The notes: generated by a model not told the origin, from the letters alone. A stretch of 64,000 nt of DNA from Candidatus Soleaferrea massiliensis AP7 (GCF_000820765.1 NZ_CCYH01000010.1:24350-88349); one strand, 5' to 3'; positions 51,554 to 60,893 are shown, counted from the stretch's first letter. Numbers and translations are program-made.

Positions 51554-52331
51554 GCCTCTGTTTATGCGCACCGTCAAATCCAACTACAAGGTGCTTTTGA
51601 TCATCACGGCGGTGCTGAGTTTTTATCTGATCATGATCTGTGCGGTGTTCACACCGAAGGCGCTGGGCGAGATGATGAATTTTATGGAGAACATGGGCGA
51701 AATGAGCAATATGTTCGGCAGCATGAACAGCGTCATCGGCTTTATCGGGCAGGGCTACTACGGCATGATCGCCGTGATGTTCCCGATGATTTACTGCATT
51801 GTGGTCGGCAACAAGCTGATCGCGGCGCAGGTCGATAAGGGCTCGATGGCCTATCTGCTGTCGACGCCGACCAAGCGCAACCAGATCACCATCACCAACG
51901 GCATCTACTCTGCGTTGTCGATTGCCGCGATGTTTGCATTCATCACGGCGCTCGGCATCGGCGCCTGCTCGATCTTCCAGCCGGATGAGCTGGACATCGG
52001 CAAATTCCTGATATTCAACCTCGGCGCGTTCCTGCTGATGTTTGCCATCAGCGGCATCTGTTATCTGTCCTCCTGCATCTTCAACCAGTCGCGGTATTCG
52101 ATTGCGTTTGGAACCGGCATCCCGCTCGCGTTTTTCCTGTTCAAGATGCTGGCGGAATCCTCTGAGGAGCTGAGCTTCTTCAAATACCTGTCGCTCAACA
52201 CGCTGTTTGATCCGAATGGAATCCTGATGGGAGAGAGCTTCGCGCTGAAGTTCTGCATCCTGGCAGCCGTCGGGCTTGTCTGCTATATCATCGGCATCCG
52301 CGTATTCCGGGAGAAAGACCTGCCGTTATAA
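51543..52331 (+). CDS. ABC-2 transporter permease
   Basis: 262 residues from ATG 51543, with GGAGGTGATT upstream inside the ATPase gene. About six membrane helices (KVLLIITAVLSFYLIMICAV, MIAVMFPMIYCIVVGNKLIA, FLIFNLGAFLLMFAISGICY). MAYLLSTPTKRNQITITNGI is the conserved cytoplasmic loop of this permease class. Membrane partner of the preceding ATPase. Confidence 0.9.
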   Translation: MFSRPLFMRTVKSNYKVLLIITAVLSFYLIMICAVFTPKALGEMMNFMENMGEMSNMFGSMNSVIGFIGQGYYGMIAVMFPMIYCIVVGNKLIAAQVDKGSMAYLLSTPTKRNQITITNGIYSALSIAAMFAFITALGIGACSIFQPDELDIGKFLIFNLGAFLLMFAISGICYLSSCIFNQSRYSIAFGTGIPLAFFLFKMLAESSEELSFFKYLSLNTLFDPNGILMGESFALKFCILAAVGLVCYIIGIRVFREKDLPL

Positions 52332-52414
52332 AAGGCATCCGGTGTTTGGATAATATCCATATTCTTGAGAACAACGGACAATTAACGTACCAGCAAGGTA
52401 TTGGGGTACTATAA

Positions 52415-52880
52415 GAGAAGCCTGTAACCGGAGAAGCGTCCGCTGCTAGCTATGCCCAACCACTCAGCCCAAAACAAAACGCCGCCCACAGGCGACCGAA
52501 GCGGAAAGCGGGATATCAGGGGGGATTTTCAAGGGGGCCACCACCTGCGGTGGGGCGCTCGGCTACGCCGCCTTTACTACTACATTGTTGCGGTGCGTTT
52601 GTCATAGGCTCTTTTCTTATCTCAGTGACGCGTAGCGCGTGCACCAGCGCAGCTGGCTCCTTGAACGGCCTTTCTTGGTTACTTCTTTGGCCGGCAAAGA
52701 AGTAACGACCACACAGCCAAGGTCCCTTGGCAAACATAGTAAAGCCGCTGCGCTTCAGCGATACAGAAGCATACAGCCGGGTTGGTTCGGCAGACAAAAA
52801 GAAACCACTGCGCCGCCGCAGTACAACAACACCCTGCCGAACCAGTATGCTGGCAAACAAAGATCGAATACTCCGCTGCT
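52415..52880 (-). repeat. Dispersed intergenic repeat, copy B
   Basis: The longest copy, in reverse orientation relative to copy A. Hairpin 2 is a perfect inverted repeat at 52678-52706 (GTTACTTCTTTG / CAAAGAAGTAAC) and hairpin 1 is at 52716-52731 (GCCAAGGTCCCTTGGC). Shared blocks with copy A include AAGAAAGGCCGTTCAAGG and CGCGCTACGCGTCACTGA (reverse strand); blocks shared with copy D include CGTCCGCTGCT and AACGCCGCCC. No gene in 52332-53002. Confidence 0.88.
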
Positions 52881-52885
52881 ATAAC

Positions 52886-52933
52886 AAGTGAAAAACGCCC
52901 TGTCCCGCATGAGCGGGGCAGGGCGTTTTTATG
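52886..52933. terminator. Terminator of thrS
   Basis: AAAAACGCCCTG...CAGGGCGTTTTT hairpin with A- and T-runs on both sides; downstream of thrS on the minus strand. Confidence 0.88.
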
Positions 52934-53002
52934 TGATGCATATGCTATCGGATGAATTGGGTGATATGCCTGCGTTCAGAGAATATACACATCCTGGATT
53001 AT

Positions 53003-54937
53003 TCAGTTCTTTTTGTCCTGAACCTCCTGCACGCACATCGCGATGAATTCATCGACCGGCATCGCGCCCAGATCACCGTTCTTGCGGGAACGGACCGCAA
53101 CCTTGTTTTCCTCCATCTCCTTATTGCCGATGATCAGCATGTATGGGATCTTTTCAAGCTGCGCTTCGCGTATCTTGTATCCGATCTTCTCGCGGCGGGT
53201 ATCCTGCGTGACGCGAAGGCCGCTCTTTTTCAGCAGGCTGGCCAGATTGCCGGCATATTCATGCTGGCCTTCGCCCATCGGCAGCACGGCGACCTGCACG
53301 GGGGAGAGCCAGAGCGGCAGCGCGCCCGCGTATTTCTCGATCAGCATGGCCAGCGTGCGTTCGTAGCAGCCGATCGAGGAGCGGTGGATGATATACGGAT
53401 GCTTCTTGATGCCGTCCGCATCGACATACACCATATCGAACCGCTCGGCCAATGCAAAGTCGATCTGCACGGTGATCAGCGTGTCCTCCTTGCCGTGCAC
53501 GTTCTTCATCTGGATGTCCAGCTTCGGTCCATAGAAGGCCGCCTCTCCGGCTGCCTCAACATAGTCGATGCCCAGATGGTCGAGGATCGCGCGCATCTCG
53601 GTTTCGGTTTTTTCCCAGGTCTCAGGCGCGTCGATGTACTTCTCCTTATCATTTGGGTCCCATTTTGAAAAGCGGTAGGAGATCTCATCGATGATGCCCA
53701 GATCGGTCATGATGGTTTGAATCAGGCGCACGACGCCGCGGAACTCCGCCTCAACTTGCTCCGGCGTCACAATCAGATGACCGTCGGACAAGGTGAACTG
53801 GCGCACGCGGATAAGCCCGTGCATCTCGCCGGATGCTTCGTTGCGAAACAGCGTGGAGGTTTCGGCATAGCGGATCGGGAGATCCTTATACGAGTGCAGG
53901 TCGTTTTTGTAGATCATGTACTGGAACGGGCAGGTCATCGGACGCAGCGCGAAGACCTCCTTGTCCTTCTCCTCATCGCCAAGTACGAACATGCCGTCCA
54001 GATAGTGGTCCCAGTGACCGGAAATCTTGTACAGGTCGCTTTTGGCCATCATCGGGGTCCTGGTCAGCACATAGCCGTTCGCCTCCTCCAGATCCTCGAC
54101 ATACCGCTGGAGAATCTGGATGACCTTGGCGCCCTTGGGCATCAGCAGCGGAAGCCCCTGGCCGACCGTTTCACAGGTTGTAAAGTATTTGAGCTGACGG
54201 CCCAGCACATTGTGGTCGCGCTTTTTGGCCTCCTCAACCCGTGCGAGGTATGCGTCCAGTTCGGCCTGTTTCGGATAGGCCGTACCGTACACGCGGCAGA
54301 GCATCTGCCTGCTGGAATCGCCGCGCCAGTAGGAGCCGGTCGACTGGGTCAGCCTGAACGCCTTGACCTTCGATGTGTCCATCAGGTGCGGCCCGGCGCA
54401 CAGGTCCGCAAACTCGCCCTGTTTATAGAAGCTGATGGTCTCACCCCTGCCGGCGTGCTCACGAATCAGCTCGAGCTTGTATGGTTCGTCCTTCATCAGC
54501 TCCATGGCTTCCTCTGCCGGCAGCGAAAACCGCTCGATTTTGAGGTTTTCCCGGACGATCTTCTTCATCTCGGCCTCGATCCTTTGAAGGTCTTCCGGCG
54601 TGAACGCGGTTTCAACGTCGAAGTCATAATAGAAGCCGTTGTCGACAGCCGGGCCGATGGCGAGCTTCGCGTTCGGATACAGGCGCTTCACCGCCTGCGC
54701 CAGAATATGGGACGCGGTGTGCCAGAAGGTCTTTTGTCCCTCGATATCCTCAAAGGTTAGAATCTGAAGTTCACAGTCGGTTTCGACCGGGGTGCGCAGG
54801 TCCACGGCCTTTCCGTCAATTTTGCCGCAGCAGGCGATTTTATACAGCGTGTTGTCAAGCGTTCCGGCGATTTCATACACCGTCGTTCCGGATTCATAGG
54901 CTTTGACGGTACCGCCTTTTAAAGTCACATGGATCAT
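53003..54937 (-). CDS. thrS: Threonine-tRNA ligase
   Basis: 644 residues, the normal length. TGS domain about 1-60, editing domain with HTASHILAQAV, then the class II core: motif 2 around RYAETSTLFRNEASGEMHGL, zinc-site Cys in RPMTCPFQYMIY, motif 3 IIHRSSIGCYERTLAMLIEK, and the anticodon-binding domain (PLWLSPVQVAVLPMGEGQHE). Attaches threonine to tRNA-Thr in the cytoplasm. Controlled by a T-box leader with specifier ACC, so expression should rise when tRNA-Thr is uncharged. Confidence 0.97.
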   Translation of the reverse strand: MIHVTLKGGTVKAYESGTTVYEIAGTLDNTLYKIACCGKIDGKAVDLRTPVETDCELQILTFEDIEGQKTFWHTASHILAQAVKRLYPNAKLAIGPAVDNGFYYDFDVETAFTPEDLQRIEAEMKKIVRENLKIERFSLPAEEAMELMKDEPYKLELIREHAGRGETISFYKQGEFADLCAGPHLMDTSKVKAFRLTQSTGSYWRGDSSRQMLCRVYGTAYPKQAELDAYLARVEEAKKRDHNVLGRQLKYFTTCETVGQGLPLLMPKGAKVIQILQRYVEDLEEANGYVLTRTPMMAKSDLYKISGHWDHYLDGMFVLGDEEKDKEVFALRPMTCPFQYMIYKNDLHSYKDLPIRYAETSTLFRNEASGEMHGLIRVRQFTLSDGHLIVTPEQVEAEFRGVVRLIQTIMTDLGIIDEISYRFSKWDPNDKEKYIDAPETWEKTETEMRAILDHLGIDYVEAAGEAAFYGPKLDIQMKNVHGKEDTLITVQIDFALAERFDMVYVDADGIKKHPYIIHRSSIGCYERTLAMLIEKYAGALPLWLSPVQVAVLPMGEGQHEYAGNLASLLKKSGLRVTQDTRREKIGYKIREAQLEKIPYMLIIGNKEMEENKVAVRSRKNGDLGAMPVDEFIAMCVQEVQDKKN

Positions 54938-55132
54938 GGGATGCTCTCTCCTTTATTGTTAAGATATCCGGTTATCATCCGGAATATGGTGGTTAACAGA
55001 TGGCTTGTAAACAAGAATACAGGGAAACTGTTTGTATGGAAACTCTGCGCAGTGTTTGGGACAGGCGTCCCTGCCAGCCGTCTTGCAGCCTGTACAGAGG
55101 ATGTTCTGGAGATGGGCGGGGGAAAGGGCAGC

Positions 55133-55423
55133 AAAAAAAGCTCCATCTTCCGAATCCATCCGTACATGCATGTACCGGGATGTTTTCGAAGATGAAGCTT
55201 GTATTCACAAGGCTCCACGGTCCCACTTCGGTTGCGGAAGATATTCCGCCCCTCAAACGGCCTTAACGCGGCTGCTACGGCATGCTTGGCTCCATTCGGA
55301 GTATTTCACATGCGCTCCGAGGCGGTACCGCGGCCTGTCTTTCCCATCCATGCTTTCAGCCGGTGACACGGACTCTCTGATCGGAAAGGGTTGTCGGCGC
55401 TGCGGCGTCCTCTTCCACACTTT
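55133..55423 (-). ncRNA. T-box riboswitch leader of thrS
   Basis: Minus strand. Stem I begins with CAGAGAGTCC and GGCTGAAAGC; the specifier loop reads GCGGTACCGCC with threonine codon ACC (55326-55324). The T-box sequence GAAGTGGGACCGTGGAG lies at 55213-55229, and the terminator arms AAGCTTCATCTTC / GAAGATGGAGCTT are followed by TTTTTTT (55133-55139). All standard parts are present in order and match the threonine gene downstream. Confidence 0.93.
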
Positions 55424-55429
55424 AGAGCT

Positions 55430-55458
55430 ATCTTAGCACGCCGGAATGCGGATGTCAA
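55430..55458 (-). promoter_or_regulatory. thrS promoter
   Basis: Minus strand -35 TTGACA (55453-55458), 17 bp, -10 TAAGAT (55430-55435). Confidence 0.85.
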
Positions 55459-55516
55459 CCCTGCCTGTGTAAGTTTTCGGTAATGGAGATGTCATGGCAA
55501 ATTCAGCTTCCCGCAA

Positions 55517-55545
55517 TTGTATTTTTGCCCAATCCGTGCTATACT
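55517..55545 (+). promoter_or_regulatory. asnA promoter
   Basis: -35 TTGTAT (55517-55522), 17 bp, -10 TATACT (55540-55545). Confidence 0.7.
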
Positions 55546-55588
55546 AAAGCAATATGATCGATCAACCAGAGTTAAAGGAGAGTTGCAG

Positions 55589-56602
55589 ATGTCTGTAGAG
55601 AAATTGATACTGCCCGAAGGATACCATTCCAAACTGGATATCATCGAGACGGAGATCGCCATCAAGCTGGCCAAGGATACCTTTGAGAGACTGTTAGCCG
55701 AGCGGCTGAACCTGCTGCGCGTTTCCGCGCCGCTGTTTGTGCGGCCGCAGACCGGACTGAACGACGACCTGAACGGCGTGGAGCGCCCGGTTCAGTTCGA
55801 CATCAAGGAGCTTGGGGGCGATGTGCAGATCGTGCATTCCCTCGCGAAGTGGAAGCGCCTGGCGATCAAGCGCTATGGAATTGAGCGCGGCCGCGGCCTT
55901 TACACCGACATGAACGCAATTCGGCGCGATGAGGATCTGGACAATCTGCATTCTGTCTATGTCGACCAGTGGGATTGGGAGAAGAGCATCGTTCCGGCGG
56001 ACCGCAATATGCAGACATTGAAGCAGACGGTCCACGGAATCGTGGATGTGCTCAGAAAGACCCAGAAGACGCTGCATGAGCGTTTCCCGGTGCTGGAAAA
56101 CTTCCTCGAGCAGGATGTCACCTTTATCTCCACGCAGGAGCTGGAGGACCGCTGGCCGAACCTTACCCCGAACGAGCGGGAAAACCGCATTGCAAAGGAG
56201 AAGGGCATTGTGTTTATCTCCGGTATCGGCGGCAGGCTCAGGAGCGGCGAAAGGCACGACGGGCGCGCGCCGGACTACGACGACTGGACGCTGAACGGCG
56301 ACATCCTGATCTGGTACCCGGTATTGGGCCGCGCGGTCGAGCTCTCCTCGATGGGCATCCGCGTCGACGCGCCGAGCCTGACGCGCCAGCTTGAGCTGAG
56401 CGGCTGCGAGGAGCGCCGGCATCTCACCTTCCACAGGCAGCTGCTGAGCGGCGAGCTGCCGTTGACCATGGGCGGCGGCATCGGGCAGTCAAGGCTCTGC
56501 ATGGTGCTGCTGCAGAAAGCGCATATCGGAGAGGTGCAGGCGTCGGTCTGGAGCGACGAGATGATCGAAACCTGTGAAGCGAACGGCATCCATCTGCTGT
56601 AA
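55589..56602 (+). CDS. asnA: Aspartate-ammonia ligase
   Basis: 337 residues from ATG 55589 with AAAGGAGAG upstream. Makes asparagine from aspartate, ammonia and ATP (AMP-forming, class II aaRS-like fold). Signatures: LPEGYHSKLDIIETEIAIKL, SAPLFVRPQTGLNDDLNGVE, IVHSLAKWKRLAIKRYG, GLYTDMNAIRRDED, SVYVDQWDWEK and the C-terminal LPLTMGGGIGQSRLCMVLLQ. Followed after about 50 bases by the AICAR transformylase gene on the same strand. Confidence 0.96.
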   Translation: MSVEKLILPEGYHSKLDIIETEIAIKLAKDTFERLLAERLNLLRVSAPLFVRPQTGLNDDLNGVERPVQFDIKELGGDVQIVHSLAKWKRLAIKRYGIERGRGLYTDMNAIRRDEDLDNLHSVYVDQWDWEKSIVPADRNMQTLKQTVHGIVDVLRKTQKTLHERFPVLENFLEQDVTFISTQELEDRWPNLTPNERENRIAKEKGIVFISGIGGRLRSGERHDGRAPDYDDWTLNGDILIWYPVLGRAVELSSMGIRVDAPSLTRQLELSGCEERRHLTFHRQLLSGELPLTMGGGIGQSRLCMVLLQKAHIGEVQASVWSDEMIETCEANGIHLL

Positions 56603-56655
56603 GAGGAGGATGTCCGTCATAAAAACATCCATCTGATTTGGAAAGGAAGGATTCG

Positions 56656-57831
56656 ATGAGCAAAGAACTGGAGCTTAAATACGGCTGCAATCCGAACCAG
56701 AAGCCGGCGAAGATCAGTGCCGCGCAGGGCGAGCTGCCGGTCGAGGTGCTGAACGGCCGGCCCGGATACATCAATTTTATGGACGCGCTGAACGCCTGGC
56801 AGCTGGTCTGCGAGCTGAAGGAAGCGACCGGCCTTCCCGCGGCGGCGTCCTTCAAGCATGTCAGCCCGGCCGGCGCGGCTGTGGCGGTGCCGATGTCCGA
56901 TGTGCTCAAAAAGATCTATTTCGTCGATGATCTTGCGCTTTCCCCACTTGCGACAGCCTATGCGCGGGCGCGCGGCGCGGACCGCATGTCCTCCTACGGC
57001 GATTTCATCGCGCTGAGCGATACCTGCGACGAGATGACCGCGCTGCTCATCCAGCGGGAGGTGTCCGACGGCATCGTTGCGCCGGGCTACACCGACAGGG
57101 CGCTCGAGATCCTCAAAAGCAAGCGGAAGGGCGGCTATACCATTTTGCGCATGGACGAAAGCTACCGGCCGGATCCGATAGAACGCCGCCAGATCTATGG
57201 CGTCACTTTCCAGCAGGGCCGCAATGAGCTGAAGATCGATGAAAGCCTGTTTACAAGCGTCCCGACCATCGCGAAGGAATTCCCGGCGGACGCGGTGCGG
57301 GATTTGATCATCTCGCTGATTACGCTCAAATATACCCAGTCCAATTCGGTCTGCTATGCGTTCGACGGGCAGGCCATTGGCATCGGCGCGGGCCAGCAGT
57401 CGCGCATCCACTGCACGCGGCTTGCCGGAAACAAGGCCGATACCTGGTTCCTGCGGCAGCATCCGAAGGTGCTGGGCCTGCCGTTTAAGTCCGATATCCG
57501 CCGGCCGGACCGTGACAACACGATCGACGTCTACATCTCGGACGATTACATGGATGTGCTGGCAAACGGCATATGGGAGAATTTCTTCACCGAAAAGCCG
57601 GAGATTCTGACAAGGGATGAAAAGCTGGCGTGGCTCGAGAAGATGGACGGCATCAGTCTCGGGTCGGATGCGTTCTTCCCGTTCGGCGACAACATCGAGC
57701 GTGCGAAACGCAGCGGCGTGCGGTACATCGCGCAGCCGGGCGGTTCCATCCGCGACGACCATGTCATCGAGACCTGCGACAAGTACGCGATCGCCATGGC
57801 GTTTACCGGAATCCGCCTGTTCCATCATTGA
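56656..57831 (+). CDS. Phosphoribosylaminoimidazolecarboxamide (AICAR) formyltransferase, standalone
   Basis: 391 residues from ATG 56656 with AAAGGAAGG upstream. Corresponds to the AICARFT half of PurH only; the N-terminal IMP cyclohydrolase (MGS-like) domain is absent. Features: LKYGCNPNQKPAKI, catalytic Lys67-His68 in AASFKHVSPAG, DRMSSYGDFIALSD, SNSVCYAFDGQAIGIGAGQQ, SRIHCTRLAG and AQPGGSIRDDHVIETCDKY. Transfers a formyl group from 10-formyl-THF to AICAR in purine synthesis. The cyclohydrolase must be encoded elsewhere. Confidence 0.92.
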   Translation: MSKELELKYGCNPNQKPAKISAAQGELPVEVLNGRPGYINFMDALNAWQLVCELKEATGLPAAASFKHVSPAGAAVAVPMSDVLKKIYFVDDLALSPLATAYARARGADRMSSYGDFIALSDTCDEMTALLIQREVSDGIVAPGYTDRALEILKSKRKGGYTILRMDESYRPDPIERRQIYGVTFQQGRNELKIDESLFTSVPTIAKEFPADAVRDLIISLITLKYTQSNSVCYAFDGQAIGIGAGQQSRIHCTRLAGNKADTWFLRQHPKVLGLPFKSDIRRPDRDNTIDVYISDDYMDVLANGIWENFFTEKPEILTRDEKLAWLEKMDGISLGSDAFFPFGDNIERAKRSGVRYIAQPGGSIRDDHVIETCDKYAIAMAFTGIRLFHH

Positions 57832-57898
57832 GCAGACGGTCATCGATATAATACAGTGATGATTGTTGAAATTTTATCGTTCTTAAATATTATAGTGC

Positions 57899-57937
57899 CG
57901 AAAAGCCAATCCATGGAACATGGATTGGCTTTTTCAG
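57899..57937 (+). terminator. Terminator of asnA-AICARFT unit
   Basis: AAAAGCCAATCCATG / CATGGATTGGCTTTTT hairpin with T-run. I see no gene in 57938-58105. Confidence 0.88.
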
Positions 57938-58105
57938 TTCACGTGTCGGCTTGTCTGCAGAATGCGGATTGTCCAGAACCCCACCTGATCCCCGCTCCGC
58001 TTTGGTCAAGAAATGACATGCATCGGCAGGCAGAAGCGCAGTGTTCAATCCTGTTAAAAGCAGAACGAATATATTTTTAATGGATAAAGCGTATGATATA
58101 AATCT

Positions 58106-58651
58106 TTACCCGCATGTATGGGATGGGCCAGAATTATTTGCGATTCGTAAAAATTCATCCGCCATTGCTTCGGGCGTTTCTTTCATGCCGCTCTCGAGCC
58201 AGCAGAGCAGCATGTTATAGAAGGCGCCTGAAAAATAGTAAAGCTTATATTTGGATATGGAGTTAATTGACATATTGCCGCTTTCGTCGATCACGCAGTC
58301 GGTGATGACGTCCAGCAGGGTGGTCGCCAGCTTTGCGTGATGGAAAGCCAAAACGAGGCCGGCATGCTTCTAATAGAATTGAAATTTGTAAAGCATCACT
58401 TCTCTGTTATGAAAATCTTCTGTAAGAAATGGCTTTTCCTCATGATAATGCAGTGCCATTTTTTGTATGCCATAGTCTATGAGCTCCTCCACAGACTTGA
58501 AGTTGCGGTAAAAGGATGCCCGAGCGACGCCGGATTGTTCAATCAGCTCGGTAACGGTCAGCTTTGACCAGTCCTTGTGCCCCGCGAACTCGATCAGCGC
58601 GGAAAATAAGCGGTCTTTCACCTTCTGGTTGGCTGCTTTTCTCTTGTCCAT
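58106..58651 (-). pseudogene. TetR-family regulator with an in-frame TAG at codon 94
   Basis: From ATG 58651 (MDKRKAANQKVKDRLFSALI), with AGGAGG upstream. Helix-turn-helix: LTVTELIEQSGVARASFYRN then FKSVEELIDYG. The frame reads through EVMLYKFQFY, a TAG at 58372-58370, and continues in the same frame as KHAGLVLAFHHAKLATTLLD to SGAFYNMLLCWLESGMKETP, a normal TetR effector domain, ending in TAA. One base substitution from a Lys, Gln or Glu codon explains the stop. Either a recent pseudogene, a truncated DNA-binding peptide of 93 residues, or read through. Divergent from the flavodoxin operon, with a palindromic operator between. Confidence 0.8.
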
Positions 58652-58705
58652 GATACAATTTCCCTCCTTTTGTCTCAGGTTGGCCGGTTGACAATCAATC
58701 CCTAT

Positions 58706-58726
58706 ATGATACAATGTGTATCATAT
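58706..58726. promoter_or_regulatory. Palindromic TetR operator
   Basis: TATGATACA-ATG-TGTATCATA, a perfect 9-bp inverted repeat between the divergent TetR and flavodoxin genes. Expected binding site of the TetR protein. Confidence 0.8.
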
Positions 58727-58760
58727 AGGGCGATCATCATTTTGTCAAGAGGAGAATATT

Positions 58761-59546
58761 ATGGTTTTATATTTTAGTGGTACCGGCAACAGCTAGCATG
58801 TGGCGCTTCAAATTGCAAAAATCATATCGGACGATGAAATTGTTTCAGTCAACCAGTATTTGAAGTCCGGCGGAAAGGCCGCAATCCAGTCAGAACGTCC
58901 GCTGGTGTTTGTGGCGCCGACCTACAGCTGGCGGATGCCCAGGGTCGTCGAGCAATGGATTTTGGAAACGAGCTTCAGGGGCAGCCGGGATGCCTATTTC
59001 ATATTGACCTGCGGCGGCGGATGCGGAAACGCCGCGGCCTATGCGAGGAAATTATGTGTCAAAAAGAACTGGCGGTTTTGCGGGCTGGCCCCGGTCATCA
59101 TGCCGGAAAATTATTTGGCGCTGTTCCCGACGCCGGAGGAAGCGGAATGCCGTTCGATCGCGGATCATGCGCAGCCATCCATCGCCGCGCTTGCAGAGCG
59201 GATCCGGGCGGGTGAATGCTTTGACAAACCCGCGGTAACCTTTGGAGAAAGGCTGCAAAGCGGCCCGGTCAATCCATTGTTTTACACATTTTTTGTGCGG
59301 GACACAGGGTTTACCGTTTCGGACCGCTGCATTTCCTGTGGAAAATGCGCATCCCGATGCCCATTGAACAATATTGATCTGAAAGCTGGAAAACCAACGT
59401 GGAACGGCAGCTGCACGCATTGTATGGCGTGTATCGGCGGCTGTCCCGCCGAGGCAATCGAATATAAGTCCAAGTCCAGAAAGAGGCACCGCCATTATAT
59501 CATGAATGATGCTTTGTGCTGGGGAAGCGGAGGTCAGGTGAAATAA
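58761..59546 (+). pseudogene. EFR1-type flavodoxin/ferredoxin fusion with an in-frame TAG at codon 12
   Basis: ATG 58761 is preceded by AGAGGAG. It reads MVLYFSGTGNS, TAG (58794-58796), then HVALQIAKIISDDEIVSVNQ in the same frame to 59546. The flavodoxin phosphate loop SGTGNS sits right at the stop; relatives have Arg, Lys or a similar residue there. The C-terminal part has two 4Fe-4S motifs, CISCGKCASRCPLNNID and CTHCMACIGGCPAEA. The intact protein would be about 261 residues, an electron carrier with FMN and two clusters. Restart at GTG 58800 would lack the FMN loop. The stop overlaps the following ferredoxin-nitroreductase start. Confidence 0.8.
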
Positions 59547-60319
59547 TGAGAAAACATACCGTTCAAATCGACTCTCAAACATGCATTGGATGTGGTCTGT
59601 GCCGAAAGGATTGTCCCACAAACAACATTCAGCTGGAAAATAAAAAAGCGAAGATCATCGCGCAGGACTGTATCATGTGCGGCCACTGTGTTGCGGTTTG
59701 CCCGAAAGCGGCAGTCTCCATGACAGGCTTTGACGAGCCGCCGGAAGAGATCGGGAAACCGACCGTATTGGATCCACAGACGCTGTCAGCGGCAATTAAA
59801 ACGAGGAGAAGCATCCGGCAGTTCACAAAACAGCAGGTGCCGGCGGAAGTCATTGCGCAGGTTATCGAAGCCGGCCGCCTGACGCCTACCGGCGGGAATG
59901 CGCAGGATGTGTCGTTTATCGTGTTAAAAGATGAAATGGACCGCTTTGAGAAATTGGCGGTGAAGCTGTTCAGACGGCTTCTCCCGCTGATGAAACTGGT
60001 AAATCCGGCGGCGAGACGGACGGACATTGACGATCATTTCTTCTTCAAAAAGGCTCCGGCCGCCATTGTCCTTGTGTCCAGGAATCAAGTGAACGGCTCC
60101 CTTGCCGCGGCCAATATGGAGCTGATGGCGGAAGCCTGCGGTCTGGGCGTATTATACAGCGGTTTTTTCTCTATGGCCGTGAATCGGTCCCGTGCTCTGC
60201 GCAAGATGTTCCAGCTTAAAAGAGGGGATAAGGCTGTCATGACCCTGGTTCTTGGCTATCCTGCCGTAACCTATCGTCGAACCGTACAAAAGGACCCGGC
60301 TGCTGTCCGGCAGTTTTGA
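59546..60319 (+). CDS. Ferredoxin-nitroreductase fusion protein
   Basis: 257 residues, start ATG 59546 overlapping the previous stop by one base. Residues 1-60 carry two 4Fe-4S motifs (CIGCGLCRKDCPTNNIQ and CIMCGHCVAVCPKAA). Residues about 80-250 are a nitroreductase: IKTRRSIRQFTKQQVPAEVI, EAGRLTPTGGNAQDVSFIVL and AACGLG-like MAEACGLGVLYSGFF. Such fusions receive electrons from ferredoxin or flavodoxin and reduce nitro- or quinone-like substrates with FMN. It is the second gene of the TetR-controlled unit and has no internal stop. Confidence 0.9.
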   Translation: MRKHTVQIDSQTCIGCGLCRKDCPTNNIQLENKKAKIIAQDCIMCGHCVAVCPKAAVSMTGFDEPPEEIGKPTVLDPQTLSAAIKTRRSIRQFTKQQVPAEVIAQVIEAGRLTPTGGNAQDVSFIVLKDEMDRFEKLAVKLFRRLLPLMKLVNPAARRTDIDDHFFFKKAPAAIVLVSRNQVNGSLAAANMELMAEACGLGVLYSGFFSMAVNRSRALRKMFQLKRGDKAVMTLVLGYPAVTYRRTVQKDPAAVRQF

Positions 60320-60837
60320 CAGCAGCATTTTGCGCAGTGAGCCTTCGGGGATATGCATGCTCCATATGGATGCTTCCAATAGCGGCGGGCAATCTGTCTG
60401 TGCATCGATGCGGAACGTAAGCTGCGGAACCCATTCCAGCGGTGCGGCGAACATTCCCAGTACGGGATGGCAAAACAGCCTGCAGGGTCTGCGAGCGGGC
60501 GCTGCGGGCGTCCCGGCAGTGCCAATGAAACTGCACGGCATCCCCTGTTCGCAGACTCTGCCAATTGAACAGCCGGACCGATGTTTTCAGCATATGTACC
60601 CGAGAGCGGGCTTTCTGAACGCAGCGGCGCTCGGATTTACCGGGTGGAGAATGGAATAAAATACCGTCCGGTTTTTTAAAACAATCCGATGAAAAGCTTC
60701 AGCGCGGCATTTACAAAAAATATGCAGGCGCTGATTGCGAACGGTTCTACAGTGTATCCTGACCGGCAGCTGTACGGTTTCTGTGCCGGTGTTTACAGTT
60801 CAGCCAAGAGTCTCTGTGAAGCCCGGCTTCACAGAAA

Positions 60838-60893
60838 CTTGATGCAACAGGCCCCCCGCCGGCTCAAGCTGGCGGGGGGCCTGTTGCATCGAT
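60838..60893. repeat. Very stable 20-bp perfect hairpin
   Basis: GATGCAACAGGCCCCCCGCC, a 10-base loop, then the exact complement. No T-run follows. A smaller hairpin, TCTGTGAAGCC / GGCTTCACAGA, lies at 60811-60834. The interval 60320-60940 holds no gene that I can support. Confidence 0.8.

Noticed and set aside
55315..55337. Plus-strand GAGGCGGTACCGCGG resembling a T-box motif
   Set aside because: It is the complement of the specifier region of the real minus-strand thrS T-box; no terminator or synthetase follows on the plus strand.
58370..58796. Global TAG reassignment as explanation for the two in-frame TAG codons
   Set aside because: TAG is the genuine stop of the GH2 gene (followed by a terminator), the trmN6-like gene and the ABC ATPase at 51.5 kb.
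60330..60659. 109-codon frame after the nitroreductase gene
   Set aside because: No ribosome-binding site or family pattern on either strand; several alternative overlapping frames of similar length exist.
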